Shown here piece after piece: positions 35,200 to 47,428 of a stretch of DNA of 64,000 nucleotides. The stretch is from Thunnus maccoyii (lineage: Eukaryota > Chordata > Actinopteri > Scombriformes > Scombridae), in assembly GCF_910596095.1 (NCBI RefSeq), contig NC_056539.1, positions 6,398,501-6,462,500 of the forward strand. The letters run 5' to 3'. Position numbers and translations under genes: made by a program. Position 1 is the stretch's first letter. Every line of letters starts with the position of its first letter. A model generated the notes under the pieces. The model worked only from the letters and a program-made list of their open reading frames with translations, was not told where the DNA came from and did not search any database.

Positions 35200-35485
35200 T
35201 TGTAACCGTTTGCGCGCCATTTACTGAACGGTGTCAACACGGATGTACGAATACGCAAGTCCTGTTCCGGTTGTTTGGGTTTTTTTCCCCCTCCACTGAC
35301 GTCTTACTTGTTTTCCAACTCGCAGTCCGCGAAGACCCGCCCTACTCTACCTCTGATTGGCTAGTACTCGTTGCCTTCGCTGGTTAGATTGGTTAGATTT
35401 AGGCATGACGAGTCAGATTAATTATGGTTCAGGGTCAGAGCCAATCAGAGGCAGAGTAGGGCGGGTCTTCGCGGAATGCGGTGCA
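35200..35485 (-). promoter_or_regulatory. dtymk: Presumed dtymk promoter region with E2F-like site and inverted CCAAT/GC repeat
   Basis: TTTGCGCGCC (35209-35218) matches an E2F-type site, 90 bp before the dtymk ATG. A CRE-like TGACGTC sits at 35297-35303. Arms 35321-35362 and 35439-35480 are inverted copies (2 mismatches in 42), each with CCAAT/ATTGG next to GCCCCGCC-like GGGCGGGTC sequence. Sites are read by eye; factor binding is inferred. Confidence 0.5.
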
Positions 35486-36930
35486 AAAAACAACGCTCCA
35501 CTGACTGTATAAAAAGTAAATATATAGTATATTTACTGTAGTATTTAATCATTTATTTATTTCTTGTTCCACTATTTTCCTTATAGACTTTATCTATTTG
35601 AGAAACTCACTTTTTACTTTTACAAAAGTAGTTTATACGCAATTACATGTTACAAATTTATTTTTGAAACACTTTATCATACAGTCTTTATTATTTTTAT
35701 CATATTTATTTATTTACTACTTCACTGGTCTTTCTTAACAGTTTAACACCTTTGTTGTGATAAATGGAAAATGGGGAAAAATAGTCCCACATAACACATA
35801 CAGAGCATACAGTATATACTGAGCTTTTTTTTTAAATTATTTATTCTGAGGGGCATGGGATGACTTAATTGGATCAAAATGTATTTTAACTACATATTTT
35901 ACAATGAAAGGTTTACAATTGCTCAATTTACATTAATGTATGTAAAAAAAAAAAAAAAAACACAGAAAGGCCCTTACCATGGTACACCCACACAGGTGTT
36001 TTCACTTGGCTGATTAGATGCCCTGTCATGACTCTATGAGTGTGTAAAGACTGTGGTTGATTGACATCTCCCTCACTCCCCTGTTAGTTGACAATTTTCA
36101 CATGTATTACTCTTATTAGTACAGGGAGTTTGATGTTAGTCCTTTTTATGATCAAAGATACCAAAAAAGTCCTGGATTGACACAAAGAGTGGCTGGTATT
36201 AACAGCTGGTAGTTGTGTAGTATTTATGGAGTTGTTTTAGTGGCTCTCACCTTATTTGTTGGCAAATATTTAAAGGGCAACATCCAAACTTTTTTCTCAG
36301 ATGCAAAATATACAACTTGTTATTTATGTATTCTTGTTGTTATGAGAGCACAATGGAAAGCATTTCTTTTCAGCATTCAACAACTACAGCCCCCACAAAG
36401 CTTTGACTGTATACCAATGGCTAAGACTTATGGGATGTGTAGTTGTTCAGCGATAACAACATTTTAACCAAAATATCACCAATATTTGGTTAAATATTGA
36501 GGTGCTTGAATTCTATTAGTCAGTGTAGTGGAAGAGAGCCATTTAGCTTTTAATATGGACAGAAAACACCAGGAATATATTTTTAGGTTGTCAAAAAGAC
36601 TAATGAAAGAAGTCCACCATCAGAAAACCCATTGAGCTAGAAAAATGGGACTTCATATGCTCAGCTATTCATATGAAATGTGTGTAATATACCATTAAGG
36701 GTGGAATACTCTCATGTAAAATTACTTATTACTGGGTATTTATGTTGAACATATAAGACCTGAATTGGAAGGCTATTTTTAAAGACTGCCACCCTCTGCT
36801 GGCCAAACATACTGCACTATTTTGAAGTCAAGCCCACTGTTCCCGTTCAAGCAGTGACTGAAATGCATGAGGCAATTCCTGAGAATAATGGTTCATTTAT
36901 TACATACAGTCTCTTCATTATGACAGTAAC
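35486..36930. other. dtymk-agxt intergenic stretch
   Basis: AT-rich, with an A run at 35944-35960 and a repeat-like block (GCCACCCTCTGCTGGCC, 36788-36804) that also occurs in many fish short repeats. No gene seen. Confidence 0.6.
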
Positions 36931-36931
36931 G

Positions 36932-36937
36932 TTTATT
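36932..36937 (-). terminator. agxt: Polyadenylation signal for agxt
   Basis: TTTATT on plus (AATAAA on minus) begins 37 bp beyond the agxt stop, with a second copy at 36896-36901. This implies a short 3' UTR. Confidence 0.55.
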
Positions 36938-36973
36938 AGGAGGATTATCTTTACAGCATCCATCAACGACACA

Positions 36974-39900
36974 TCACACTTTGCTCTTGTGGCAGTGTTT
37001 TAGAGCATCTTTCAGTGCTGCCAGCACCATGTCAACATTGGACTTGCTGCTGTTACATCCCATCAGTCCCACACGCAGCACCTGAAAATACCAAAAACAT
37101 CTAGGATTTAAACTACAAAGTCTATATAAAGTAGAAAGACACTCAGTATTTGTCCATTTACCCTCTTACCAAGCCAACTGATGGTCCAAGACCTCCAGAA
37201 ATCTCTAAATTATGTGTTTTCATGATGTAGGATGTGATCTCTTTCCAGTCATATCCATGAGGAGCAACAATAGTTGTAACTGTAGGCAGCCTTGCCCTCT
37301 GCAACAACCATTAAAGTCAGAGTTAGTACATTTTCTCCCTTTATCATGTTGTATCATGATCATATTCTGTTTGTATTGATGTGTAATTCCACTACAGGTT
37401 GTTATAAAGATTACATGTTCGTATTGAAACTTGAAACTCACTTTGTCTTTCACAAAAAGTTTGAGACCCATGCTCTCTAGGCCAGCATGGAAATACTCCA
37501 CCACTTTTTGATGTCTTTCCCATGAATTCTCCAGACCCTTAGATTTAATACAAAATGTATTAAAGCAGATAGTCAGAACATTATTTTTTTTTAAAAGCTA
37601 TTTTTGCACAATCCATATCTTCATTTTGTGTATCTTGTAATTTAAAATAGTTTTTTGTTAGATCTTCAGGCAAAAATCCGACTCTGCAGATCTCATGCCT
37701 TATCATGTTCAGCACTAGTTGTATATTAGTACAATAACAATGTCTTGCTACAACAGTCTTCAGCTTATAAAAGTGATTTTGCTTGCATATGTGCTCAGTC
37801 TCCAAAGAAAAGCTACTTAATGGCTAATTCATACTGTATTTACTATATGACCTGTTTTGAAGTATTGTTGGCATTGAGGTGGAATAGTATATTGTTGTCA
37901 CTGCATTACCTAATGCTCTGGACAGCAAAACCTAAATATTTCTTTATGACACATGTCCCACCTCTTCCACAAGGACAGCGAGGCTCTCCCTCAGGGAGTA
38001 AAAAGCAGAGACTGGGCCTGTGTGGTGATATCTGTGGAGAGGAAATAGAGTGATATACAGTAATTGTGCAAGTATGGCTAAAAATGAGACCGCTGTTTGA
38101 AATGCAATCAGTTCCTCTATGCAGGAAAAAAAGGTCTTACACTCTTGAGGGCTTGCCATCACATCCCCAGTAGTTTGCAAGCCAGCTCAAATCCAAGAAA
38201 AATGACACAGGCTTTGTCCTTCGGTTGAATATTTTCTTGCTGTAGACAAATTCAGACTTAAATACACATGTTACACATATTTCAAACTATAACTTACAGG
38301 CATGCTAGTTACATTTCTCACCATGCTCTTTCGTTGAAGGAGATGGGTGCTGTACCCGGTGGGGCATTCAGAACCTTTTGAGAGCCTGTATACAGGATGT
38401 CTATCTCTGCAAGTACAATCATCCACAAAACAAATCTCTGTTTGGTGTCATCAGCAGATAATGTAACACTGTACAGACATATTTAATGTTTCCATCAGCT
38501 GCAGCATGCAGCAGAAAAGCTGGAAACATTTGGAAAGATTTAATACTAAACCTTGCTTGTCCATGTACAAAGGTGCTCCTCCTACTGAAGCCACAGAGTC
38601 GACAAGGAATAAGCAGTTATACCTGTCGGCACAAATCATAACCCAGCTGTCATGTGTCTGTCGTTTGTTACAGGTGTGATGATGACAAAGACATGAGCGC
38701 TGTTTCTTACTTATGGCACAGCTGTCCGATACCATCTAAAGGATGCAAGACTCCTGTAGAGGATTCTCCATGTGCGAGGAAGAACAGCACCGGCCTGTGT
38801 TTCGATAAGGCCTGTGATGAAGCAACAATTGATCAAACAGACTGTATTTATAACAGAAATGATTTGAGTAACCTGGTAACTGCAGTGTCAGGAAACATCA
38901 CCTGCTCAATTTCTTCATTAGTGAAGAAGCCACCGGGAGGCGCCACAATGGTATTTACTCTGGCACCTGTTGGATTGACACACATGATGTTGTGTTATTG
39001 AAAAACTACTGAGGGATATTTATTCCATCCTTTAATCCTTATTTTAAAGGACGAGGCCGGAGATATTTTGTATTTTTCTTATTGTCAACAAATCCCATGA
39101 AAAGACCAAAATCAACACTCAACTTATCCTAAGTAGTCAAGTTCTGATATATCTTATTCCTTTCTGCCATAGAGCTCCATTAGAAACACGTCAGTGCACT
39201 GGATGACGTTTTTCATTACAATGAACATTGGCTCTGTAGTTTATTTTGACTCGATCCCACGTACACCATCCTGCTGCTGTAAATACTCACTAGAGAATCA
39301 AATGTGTATACATCCGCAGCTGAAAATAGTCCCCAACAAATGCACTATTTATTCCTGTATGAGTAATGTTTGCTAAAAACTGCAGTGCCCAGCTATTTTG
39401 GAAAATTACTGAGCCTTTCAAAAAAAAAAAAAACACTATATATTTGTGGCTTGTTTTTAGTGAGTTCCACCTTCAGTAGCAGCCAGTGAGCTTGGGGCTG
39501 AGCACCAAAGATCAAGGTTGAGAGGTCAGAAAGTCTGGAGAGACCGAGTAAAGCATTGTTGGTTTTGGTCTTTTCATGGGATTTGTTGACAGTAAGAAAA
39601 ATATAGAACAACACCAGCCTTTCCCTGTCAAATACCTATCCTTTCTGCCATTTCTGCTGCCCGCTCTCCCCATATGCCGTTCACTGCAGTCAGCACACTC
39701 TCCCCGGGCTCCACTGTGTTGAAGATGGCACACTCCATAGCAGTGTGGCCGGTACCACTCACAGCTAAAGTCATGCTGTTCTGAGTCTGGAACATGTACT
39801 GGATCCCACTCTTGATGTCACTCATTATCTGTAATGAGCAATGTTATTGTTAAGTGGCAGACTGAGTGTGGTCCTAACAGACTAATTGCAGCCTATCAGG

Positions 39901-40789
39901 GCAGCAACTAATTATTATTTTCATTGATGATTCATTCGGTCCATTAAATGTCAGAAAATGGTGAAAAATGTCCATCACAAAGTCTAAGTTGAATTATTTG
40001 AATAGCTTGTTTTGTTTATATATTCAGGTTACTATCATAGAAGACAAAAGACAGCAAATATTCACATTTGCATGAGCAAAATGACAATTAATTTATTGTC
40101 AAAATTGTTACTAATTTAATTTCTGCCAATGGACCAATTGATTAATCAACTCAGTGTTTTATCTCTACCACCCTTTAAATTGGTCTTATAATGAGCAACT
40201 TAGAAATCAGATAAGCAAATGTGTAGATGTTTAATTTAACTCCATGCAGGCTCACACATGGAAAGAAGGAAGGGTCTGAGAAAAATGGATTTAAACTTCC
40301 AAGCATGCTCTCTCCTTTCTGTTTCATTCTTGCACACACAAACACAAACACATGATTTCTTGCTTAATAAAAACCCTTAATTAAAATGGCATGCATGGCT
40401 TGGCTGCAGTTTAGCAGTTTCTAAGAGATGTTATTCAGTGTTGTTACAGCCAACACAGGATATGGGGTAGAACATTGAACCACTTGTCTTTTTCTGAGAG
40501 ATGCAAAATGTTTTAATCTTTTTTTTTTTTTTTTTACAATGCAGACAGTGTAAATAGTTATTGTTGTTCACTTATGTCAGTCTGTTCTTGGATACAAACC
40601 ACACCATCTGTATTAAAGCCACAGAGTTACCTCAAATATCTCTGGATGCATGTGTCCAATAACAGGATTGGCCCCGGCCTGCAAGATACGTGAAGGAACG
40701 TTTGAAGGTCCCGGTCCAAACATGTGACGATGAGGAACCGCCAGCGGTGTCTGCAGGCATTTTGGTGGAGCTACAGAGAGGGACGACAT
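36974..40789 (-). CDS. agxt: Alanine-glyoxylate / serine-pyruvate aminotransferase
   Basis: PLP-dependent enzyme that converts glyoxylate plus alanine to glycine plus pyruvate, in peroxisomes or mitochondria. Eleven exons in transcript order: 40631-40789, 39636-39828, 38902-38966, 38711-38811, 38552-38622, 38322-38406, 38141-38239, 37962-38031, 37442-37537, 37170-37298, 36974-37081, totalling 391 residues (human 392). Visible features: GPGPSN (25-30), the cofactor Asp in LVDSVAS (~181), and the Schiff-base lysine in [11 protein letters not shown] (Lys207). C-terminal domain motifs are [10 protein letters not shown] and GGLGPS. The exon ending at 38141 must use the second of two overlapping donors (GT|GTAAGA) to stay in frame. 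The start is the first ATG of the frame (40787-40789); upstream 26 codons are open but lack ATG. The protein ends HKSKV, a departure from the consensus peroxisomal SKL-type tail. Allantoinase lies upstream on the same strand. Confidence 0.95.
39044..39622. mobile_element. MITE-like element with ~70-bp terminal inverted repeats, agxt intron 2
   Basis: The left end contains TTGTCAACAAATCCCATGAA, and the right end carries its complement TTCATGGGATTTGTTGACAG. Extended ends align over about 70 bp (AAGG..GATATT..TTTTTCTTA). The interior has no transposase. The same terminus occurs alone at 34466-34560. Confidence 0.7.
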
Positions 40790-40867
40790 GTTTCCAGCAG
40801 TGTGACGAATGCAGTAAAACCACAAAGAGCTTCGAAAGAGGGTCAAGTAAAAGCCTCCGATAAGCAC
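40790..40867 (-). other. agxt: In-frame open 5' extension of agxt, transit-peptide-like but without ATG
   Basis: The frame of the agxt start remains open 26 codons upstream to a GTG at 40867, with a stop further up near 40895. The encoded stretch (LIGGFYLTLFRSSLWFYCIR, then HTAGN) is rich in hydrophobic residues with two arginines and no acidic residue, as in mitochondrial presequences. No ATG begins it, so it is most simply 5' UTR. A further exon or near-cognate start cannot be excluded. Confidence 0.4.
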
Positions 40868-40899
40868 ACCCCCTCTGTCTGACCAGTGAGATCCTCAGG

Positions 40900-42399
40900 T
40901 CAGGAGTCTGTCACAACATTTCCTGGTTTTATCTCTTCTCTTCTTCAGTCAACAAACACAATGAGCTCAGCTAGCTTGATACCTTTTCATTTTAAAGATA
41001 AGGAAGTCTCCTAACAGGTCCCCAAACATGTTAATTATTGACTACTGACTCTCCAGAGGGTCAGACTTAACTGTTACACTGCTACGCTTTGCAAAGTGAC
41101 AGCAGGCTGAATCCACACCACAACACACAAGTTTAAATGCGTTCTTGAGCCTATATTTTAAATCCATTAATTGCAGGGTATGGAGTATGGACAGTGTATA
41201 TAAGCTCAAACAATGTTGTAAAGTCTGGAAAAGTCTATCGAAAGCATAATAAATGTGTAAACACCCTAACTCTAACCCTTTTATCACACAAAACATTGTT
41301 ATAATGGCAGAATCTTGATAATAATGAAGATAAAGCAAAATAAATAAAATCAAATCCTCAAAAGATAAACTGTAGAACCGGACATTTTTAAATATTATCC
41401 ACATGATCCTGCATATACTCTCAGAACACATGATAAACATATTGATGACTTCCACCGGCTGAAGAGCTTTACTCAGCCTTTGAGGAGGCAGATATGTTCT
41501 ATATCTGAAAGAATAATGAGTTGTAATGTGTGCTCCATTAAAAATAAGCCTTTATTCAAGTTTGAAGAAAAGTTATTTGAAAATGTCTTTCCTGAACCAA
41601 AATCAAGGACATACAGTGTATGCACATTAAAGAAACAAAATGTTGCATCTTGCTCATCCAGAAGCAAAAGATCTTAAAAACCGGCTTAATGATTGGCAGA
41701 TTCAAAAATATTCAGCAAACAGATTGTGTGATCTGTCTGATTTGAGAGAAGTAGAGAGTGAGATCCATTTTCCTTTTGTATTGTTTAAGAGGGACTCTAC
41801 AACATCCTGGTGTACAGATGATCAAAAATTGGAACAGTTGTTCAACTTTGATGTATTTAAGTGTGATATCTTTGTCTCAAAAGCCTGGAAAAGAAGGCAA
41901 GATAGATTCTTTTGTTGGTATTTATTCTAATTTTATCAGTTGTATAACTGTACAGGACAAGTTTTGTTTGTAATTTTTTGTAGACATGAAGGCCTGAAAA
42001 TTTGATTGTGAAAATGATCTTTTCTTTACTGTCCATGCTGGCAGGGCATAGTGTGCATAACACAATAATAAAAACTTTTAGTGTCTACTTTTATCTTAGT
42101 GTCTTTTTCTCTGCAATTATAGGTGGAGAAGTTTCAGTAGCTTTCTTCAACTGGAAAAGCACTATTTTTTGGTTGGTAATTAGCTTTTAAATCCTGACAC
42201 TGTCATGATGTTATAAAGAAAAAGTCTTAACTGTTTGTTCAGTGTTTGCAGTTCTATTACAAATTAATTGTGATGTAAAACATTTTATATAATAAAATAT
42301 AATGAAAAGCACACAGTAGGAGTGAGATTATTGAGGAAAACAACATGGTGCCCTCTTATCATCAGAATCAATCAACACAGTGACACAGATCTGGTGAGT
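40900..42399. other. agxt-allantoinase intergenic stretch
   Basis: AT-rich and without a gene. It contains a dead LINE fragment (41500-41945, listed separately). The agxt promoter should lie around 40870-41000; a weak ATAAAA-type motif (minus strand, ~40926-40932) is the only core element visible. Confidence 0.5.
41500..41945 (+). mobile_element. Non-LTR retrotransposon relic, C-terminal end of ORF2
   Basis: Frames with shifts read FKFEEKLFENVFPEPKSRTY near 41560-41620, then LCDLSDLREVESEIHF at about 41730-41770, and FVSKAWKRRQDRFF at the end (~41870-41912). This order (RTY, CxLC-type finger with HF, then a KAWxxRQ tail) is that of L1/Tx1-like fish LINE ORFs after the reverse transcriptase. 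The frame is broken and the finger cysteines are partly lost. Confidence 0.5.
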
Positions 42400-42420
42400 T
42401 TTATTTCAGCAGTTTTTATT
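42400..42420 (-). terminator. aln: Twin polyadenylation signals for allantoinase
   Basis: Minus-strand AATAAA occurs at 42415-42420 and 42400-42405, that is 2 and 17 nt after the stop codon. No other signal is nearer, so the 3' UTR may be only a few tens of bases. Confidence 0.6.
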
Positions 42421-42422
42421 CT

Positions 42423-45400
42423 TCACAGCTGGGCTTGGTTTTTCCTCTGAGGGATGAGGAGATGCTTCCCCAGAGGCTCGGGGCAGAGAGACCCTTCTCT
42501 GTACACCAGCTGCCCCCTGAGGATAGTGGCACACACCACTCCTTGCAGTGTGACGCCGAGGTAAGGGGTTATCTGCACACACACATGATCATGAAGTCAG
42601 TCATATAAAAGTCTTTGAATCTTACCATTTTGTTCATGAAATGTATCTGAAATGTATTTTTTTACCTTGTTTTTATGATGTATGCTTGCTTCTTTAATCT
42701 ATGAAGTACGACAGAAGATAGAGGATATAAAGCCATCTGATTGGTTGGTAGATTCATTCAATAACACAATGCAAGAATATACTATTGCTTTTCCTTGTCA
42801 AAAAAGGTCTTAAAATGTAAGCAGATTCAAAGCTTTATGTCTATTGATGGTGTGGACTCCTTGATGTATACCAACCTCAAATTCTCTCTCTGGGTCCCAT
42901 ATGACCAAATCGGCATCGAAGCCCGGGGCGAGGATGCCCTTCTGGTTGTCCAGACTACACAGCTGGGATGTTTTTCGGCTGAGGAGCCTCACCACATCAT
43001 GCAGCTGGAAGCCTCTCTTACTGGCTGAACTCCAGAACAGAGGTAAACCTGGAAATGGTTAAAAAATGGCTGAAGTGGTGAACAGGCTGGTCTGAGATAT
43101 ATTAACTGCAGTGAGAGACAATAGAGTTGACAGTTTAGTTTTATGTCAAACTTGGTGTTCCAGACGGCTCTCCTACTTTCATCAATTATTTCAATCACAT
43201 CAGGAAGTTTCATAACTGCGTATCACTGTTGACAGTCTCCCTGATATCAGACTTTGACCACACTCTCACTGTGTTTGAAGAGTAAATGATTAGGCTGTCC
43301 TCTAAACTGGCACTCAGCTCTTGTTTACCTCCCTGTGAACTTTGCCCAGTGTGGGTGATCACTGTGTCAGGAGGACTATTGGGGGTAGGAGGGAAGGAGG
43401 GAACAATTAATCCTGTCAGACAAATCCTGTACCTGCTCCATAGACAGTGCATAATGAGAAAACTGTAATAGCAGCTGTAGAGATTGTATAGTGTAGCCGG
43501 TGCATTTTGTGATTCATCTGATATCATCAATATACTGCTGTGTCTCAAATCACTCCCCAGTAGAGTGAATCACTTACTGAACTGAATCAGGCTCTGATTA
43601 CTAATTCAGTGAACATGGGACACTGATGAATCAATGATCTCTGATGCTTTTTTAAAACCACTCCACCTCTCTCAGGGGTTAGGTTAGGTTAAAATGTAAA
43701 AAGTCATGAAAAATACAGAATAAAGGTTACAGTTTACCAGTTACATTTGCAGCTGTAACAATATATAATTATTCTTCCCAAGGCAGCTTATTAACAGAGT
43801 TATCATAGCATGAATAATAACTGCAAATAATGAATGAATAATAGCGACATTTGATTTAGGTAAACTAATGAACAGTGTTCACACTACATGCCAGGATAGT
43901 TACTTGCAGTGCTGGCCATATAGGTACAAATCTAAGCAGTTTGGGTGACTTTTTTCTCTATTGCATTTTTTTTGTTAAGAAGCCATAAGCAAACTGTGTA
44001 GGCTGTGTAACTGAATTGATTGTATGAGTGTTAAGTTTTTTGGCAGTGGACCAAGCTGTAAATGCAACATTGACATTATTGTGGCAAATGTTGTTGTCTT
44101 TTTACACATCCAGCAGAGACAGAGCAACATTAGCATTCATTTGAATCACCTGACAATAAGTCCAATATTCACTTTCCTTTTAACTCTGGTCTGGTCTTCA
44201 CCAACTGAGGGAAATATCTGGCTCTTTAGCTGCTAAATGCTCCTCTATGTTCACCAGCTAGTTGCTAACTTTGTCTGTCTGCTGTGTGGTGCTGAGCAGG
44301 TAGTGAACAGTGGGTTTATTAGAGCTTTTTCACTGAAAAACAGCTGCCTGTTGCAGCTGTGAATGAGGTCAATGAGAGCAGTCAGAGTGAAGGAAATAGT
44401 GAAGCTGCAGGCTGTAAAACCAAAACAATGAGCTCAAAGGCGCTAAAACGATGCAATTTTGTTGACACTTCTGCATTTCTGTCCAACAAATGAGAGGTAT
44501 CATACAGTAGCCATCAGAAAGTCTGTTTCTCTTCTACTCGTACTTACAACTATGAGGCTGTTGTGGATGTTTTCATGATTGTAGTTATGGTCTTTATGAT
44601 ATGATAACATGAATGAATCATTGTAACATTTAACACTTCAAGTCAGTGACCCAGGTTTTTACAATGCATTCTGGGACCTCTCTAGAGAGCTGAACATCCA
44701 GTGCATTGACTGATTTTGGTAAACGGGCATCCTACTGATATTCATTATGTATGTCACTGGTCTGTAGTTACCAAATTGCAAAGAAGAAATTCCTCCCCAA
44801 GCCTGAGTAAAGTCTCCGCTATCCAGTTTCTTCAGATCAGGGGTGCAGGGGGAGTGATCAGACACCACCATGTCAATCTGCCCAGCTTTCAGTGCAGACC
44901 ACAGCTGCTCCTGGTGGGGCAGAATCAGTGTTTGACTTACACTCAAACTGAAAATGGTCAGATTTGTATCTACAGTGCATCCTATTCTGTTTACCCGGTT
45001 CATAGATCCTCTGATGGGGGGGCAGCACTTGAACTGCGTGGCCCCAGCAGGTATGTTCTCTGCACACAGACTGAGGTAGTGGTGGGTCGTCTCCACCGTC
45101 AACGGGGCTCCGGCCTGCCGAGCCTCCTGGATCAGTTTCAATGGCTTAGCAGAGGATAAGTGAACAATATGGCACCGCACCCTGGAGCAGAGAGAGTTTA
45201 CTGACTGGAGTTAGTGCTACAAACACAACCCATCCCTATCCAGAAATACCTACTGTGATGTACAATAGCTATTTGTTAACAAGCTGGTTCTTACTGGTAT
45301 TGCATGCAGAGTTCTGTGACGGTGCGAATTGCTTCTATCTCCATGACATCTGGCCTGGACTGCAGAAAGGTGGAGTACTGGCAGGGATCTAACATGGGAA

Positions 45401-47379
45401 GTGGGAAGGCAGAGGTTTGGATCATATCAGTATTCATTACTGAAAACAAATTCTTTAAATAATTTGCCTCTGCTTCACAATGTCATGGAGTTCATACAAA
45501 CCAGAGCAGGACAGAATATCAACATAAAATCAACATCATGTTATGAACCTTGATTTTTGATATCATATGACCAACTAGATATACAACAGCTTAAATGTAG
45601 TTAATTATTGGACTTTTAAATTGAATGAGAGGATTTTCTGAGCTTATTAGACTAGCTAAATAACTAGTTCGCTGCAAAAAATCCCAATCTTGATCATTTT
45701 GTAGCTGATTTTTGCATCTTAGAATCTTATTTTCCTCAAGTTTAGTTTTTGTGACCTCAGCCACTGCCACAAATGAAGACAATAAGCTGTTATTGACAAT
45801 AATTTCTGAAAATACAACTTAACTTAAAACAACCGAAAAGAAATCTGCCAATATGTTAACACTATTTAATCTTTTTCCGACAATAATCTTCTTGTTTCAA
45901 GATATTTTACAAATCAAGCCTCAGTAGTCAAAATGTCATCACAGTGTTGGTATTGAGGTATTGGGTCAAAAATATCACAATATTTGATTTTGTCAATACT
46001 GCTGAGCCCAAACATAAACACAACATATATTGAACATGATATAGGATGAATACGGTAAAAATAGGATGTGCCACAAACAGATCATCTATTGCAGGGAGTA
46101 AAATAATTGTTACCACCAGTCTCTTCTGTTGACTGCTGAACATCCCTCTCTGCATGAAACTGGGGGAGACAAAGCAGAAGGTGTTTCAGTTACATCACCT
46201 TACCTTACCTGAGCATGTGGGTTACTGTTATGGAAGATGATTCAGTTTGTGAGTTACCAGCAGGACGCTTCCTGTGCCTTGTAGCTGCTTCATGGCAGTG
46301 TGCAGATCAAAGTCAGTCACATGGGGGAACTCATCCACCCCGCTGTGGATGAGGAAACACTTGAAGCCAGCCACTCCGGCCTGGATCATGGGCCGGAGTT
46401 CTAGCTGCAAGGAGACATTTGTTGTTTGTGTTTGCTATGGCTGTAATTCAGAACAATCTGGCTGAGAGAGAGTACAAGCTGTTCCACTGTACCTGATTGC
46501 CAGGAATCACACCTCCCCAGAAGGCTGTGTCCACAAAACACTTCCCAGTTGCCTCCTGCAGCTTTTCACTAAAATTACTAAGTGTGGTGGTTGGAGGGAT
46601 GCTATTTCTGTTCAGTAAGCACAAATAAATAAAGGAATAAAATTCAACAGCCCATTTAGTCCCAAATATCAAAGTGTTATGTAGCACGCTAGCTTACCAG
46701 AGACGCTAGCTATGCTAAAACTCAAGAGCTAAATGCGGCAAACAAACATTAACTTGATGAAAACAGTAGTTTAATTAAGGAATTTTACTAATATACTAAT
46801 ACTCTAAAGATGTAATATGCAAATATACTTTTATCAGCATTCAAATACAAAAAACATGGGCTAGATGTGTCATAATCCACCTGGCAGAATGCTAACTCCT
46901 AACAATGAGATGGAATTATGAAAACTTGCAAAAAATAAATAATTTAGCTACAAAAAATGATATCTAAATGGAAGTATTAAACACTTTTACTGCTGTACCC
47001 ACTTATGTTACTTTTTTCCCAACCAAGGAAGTTGCAAAGTAATATTGTTAGTTGTACTGAACAAATTACACCAAAATATCTTGAAAAAGTGTCTGGAAAT
47101 GCACTTATATTGGAAAAAAAGATATAAGTAGTTTGTCAGAAAATAAACGAAAATTCTTAGTTTTAAACTGAACCTCTAACATGTAAGTGCAAACATGAAA
47201 AATCTGAGGTTACAATAGATGGCAAAATGAACAAAAAGATGTTTAATATTTTAGACCTATTACAATTTATACATTTTTTGCAACAAAAAAAAAGAGAAAA
47301 GAAAACAATGTGTACTTTATTATAGTGCCCAGTAACTTAATCTGCCCCCAATTTGATCTTTGGCTGAAGAGAGCTTAAA

Positions 47380-47428
<49 letters not shown>

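Noticed and set aside
40613-40867. GTG-initiated, N-terminally extended agxt reading frame taken as the true start
   Set aside because: GTG is a very poor vertebrate start and the first ATG (40787-40789) gives a protein of family length; kept only as a finding.
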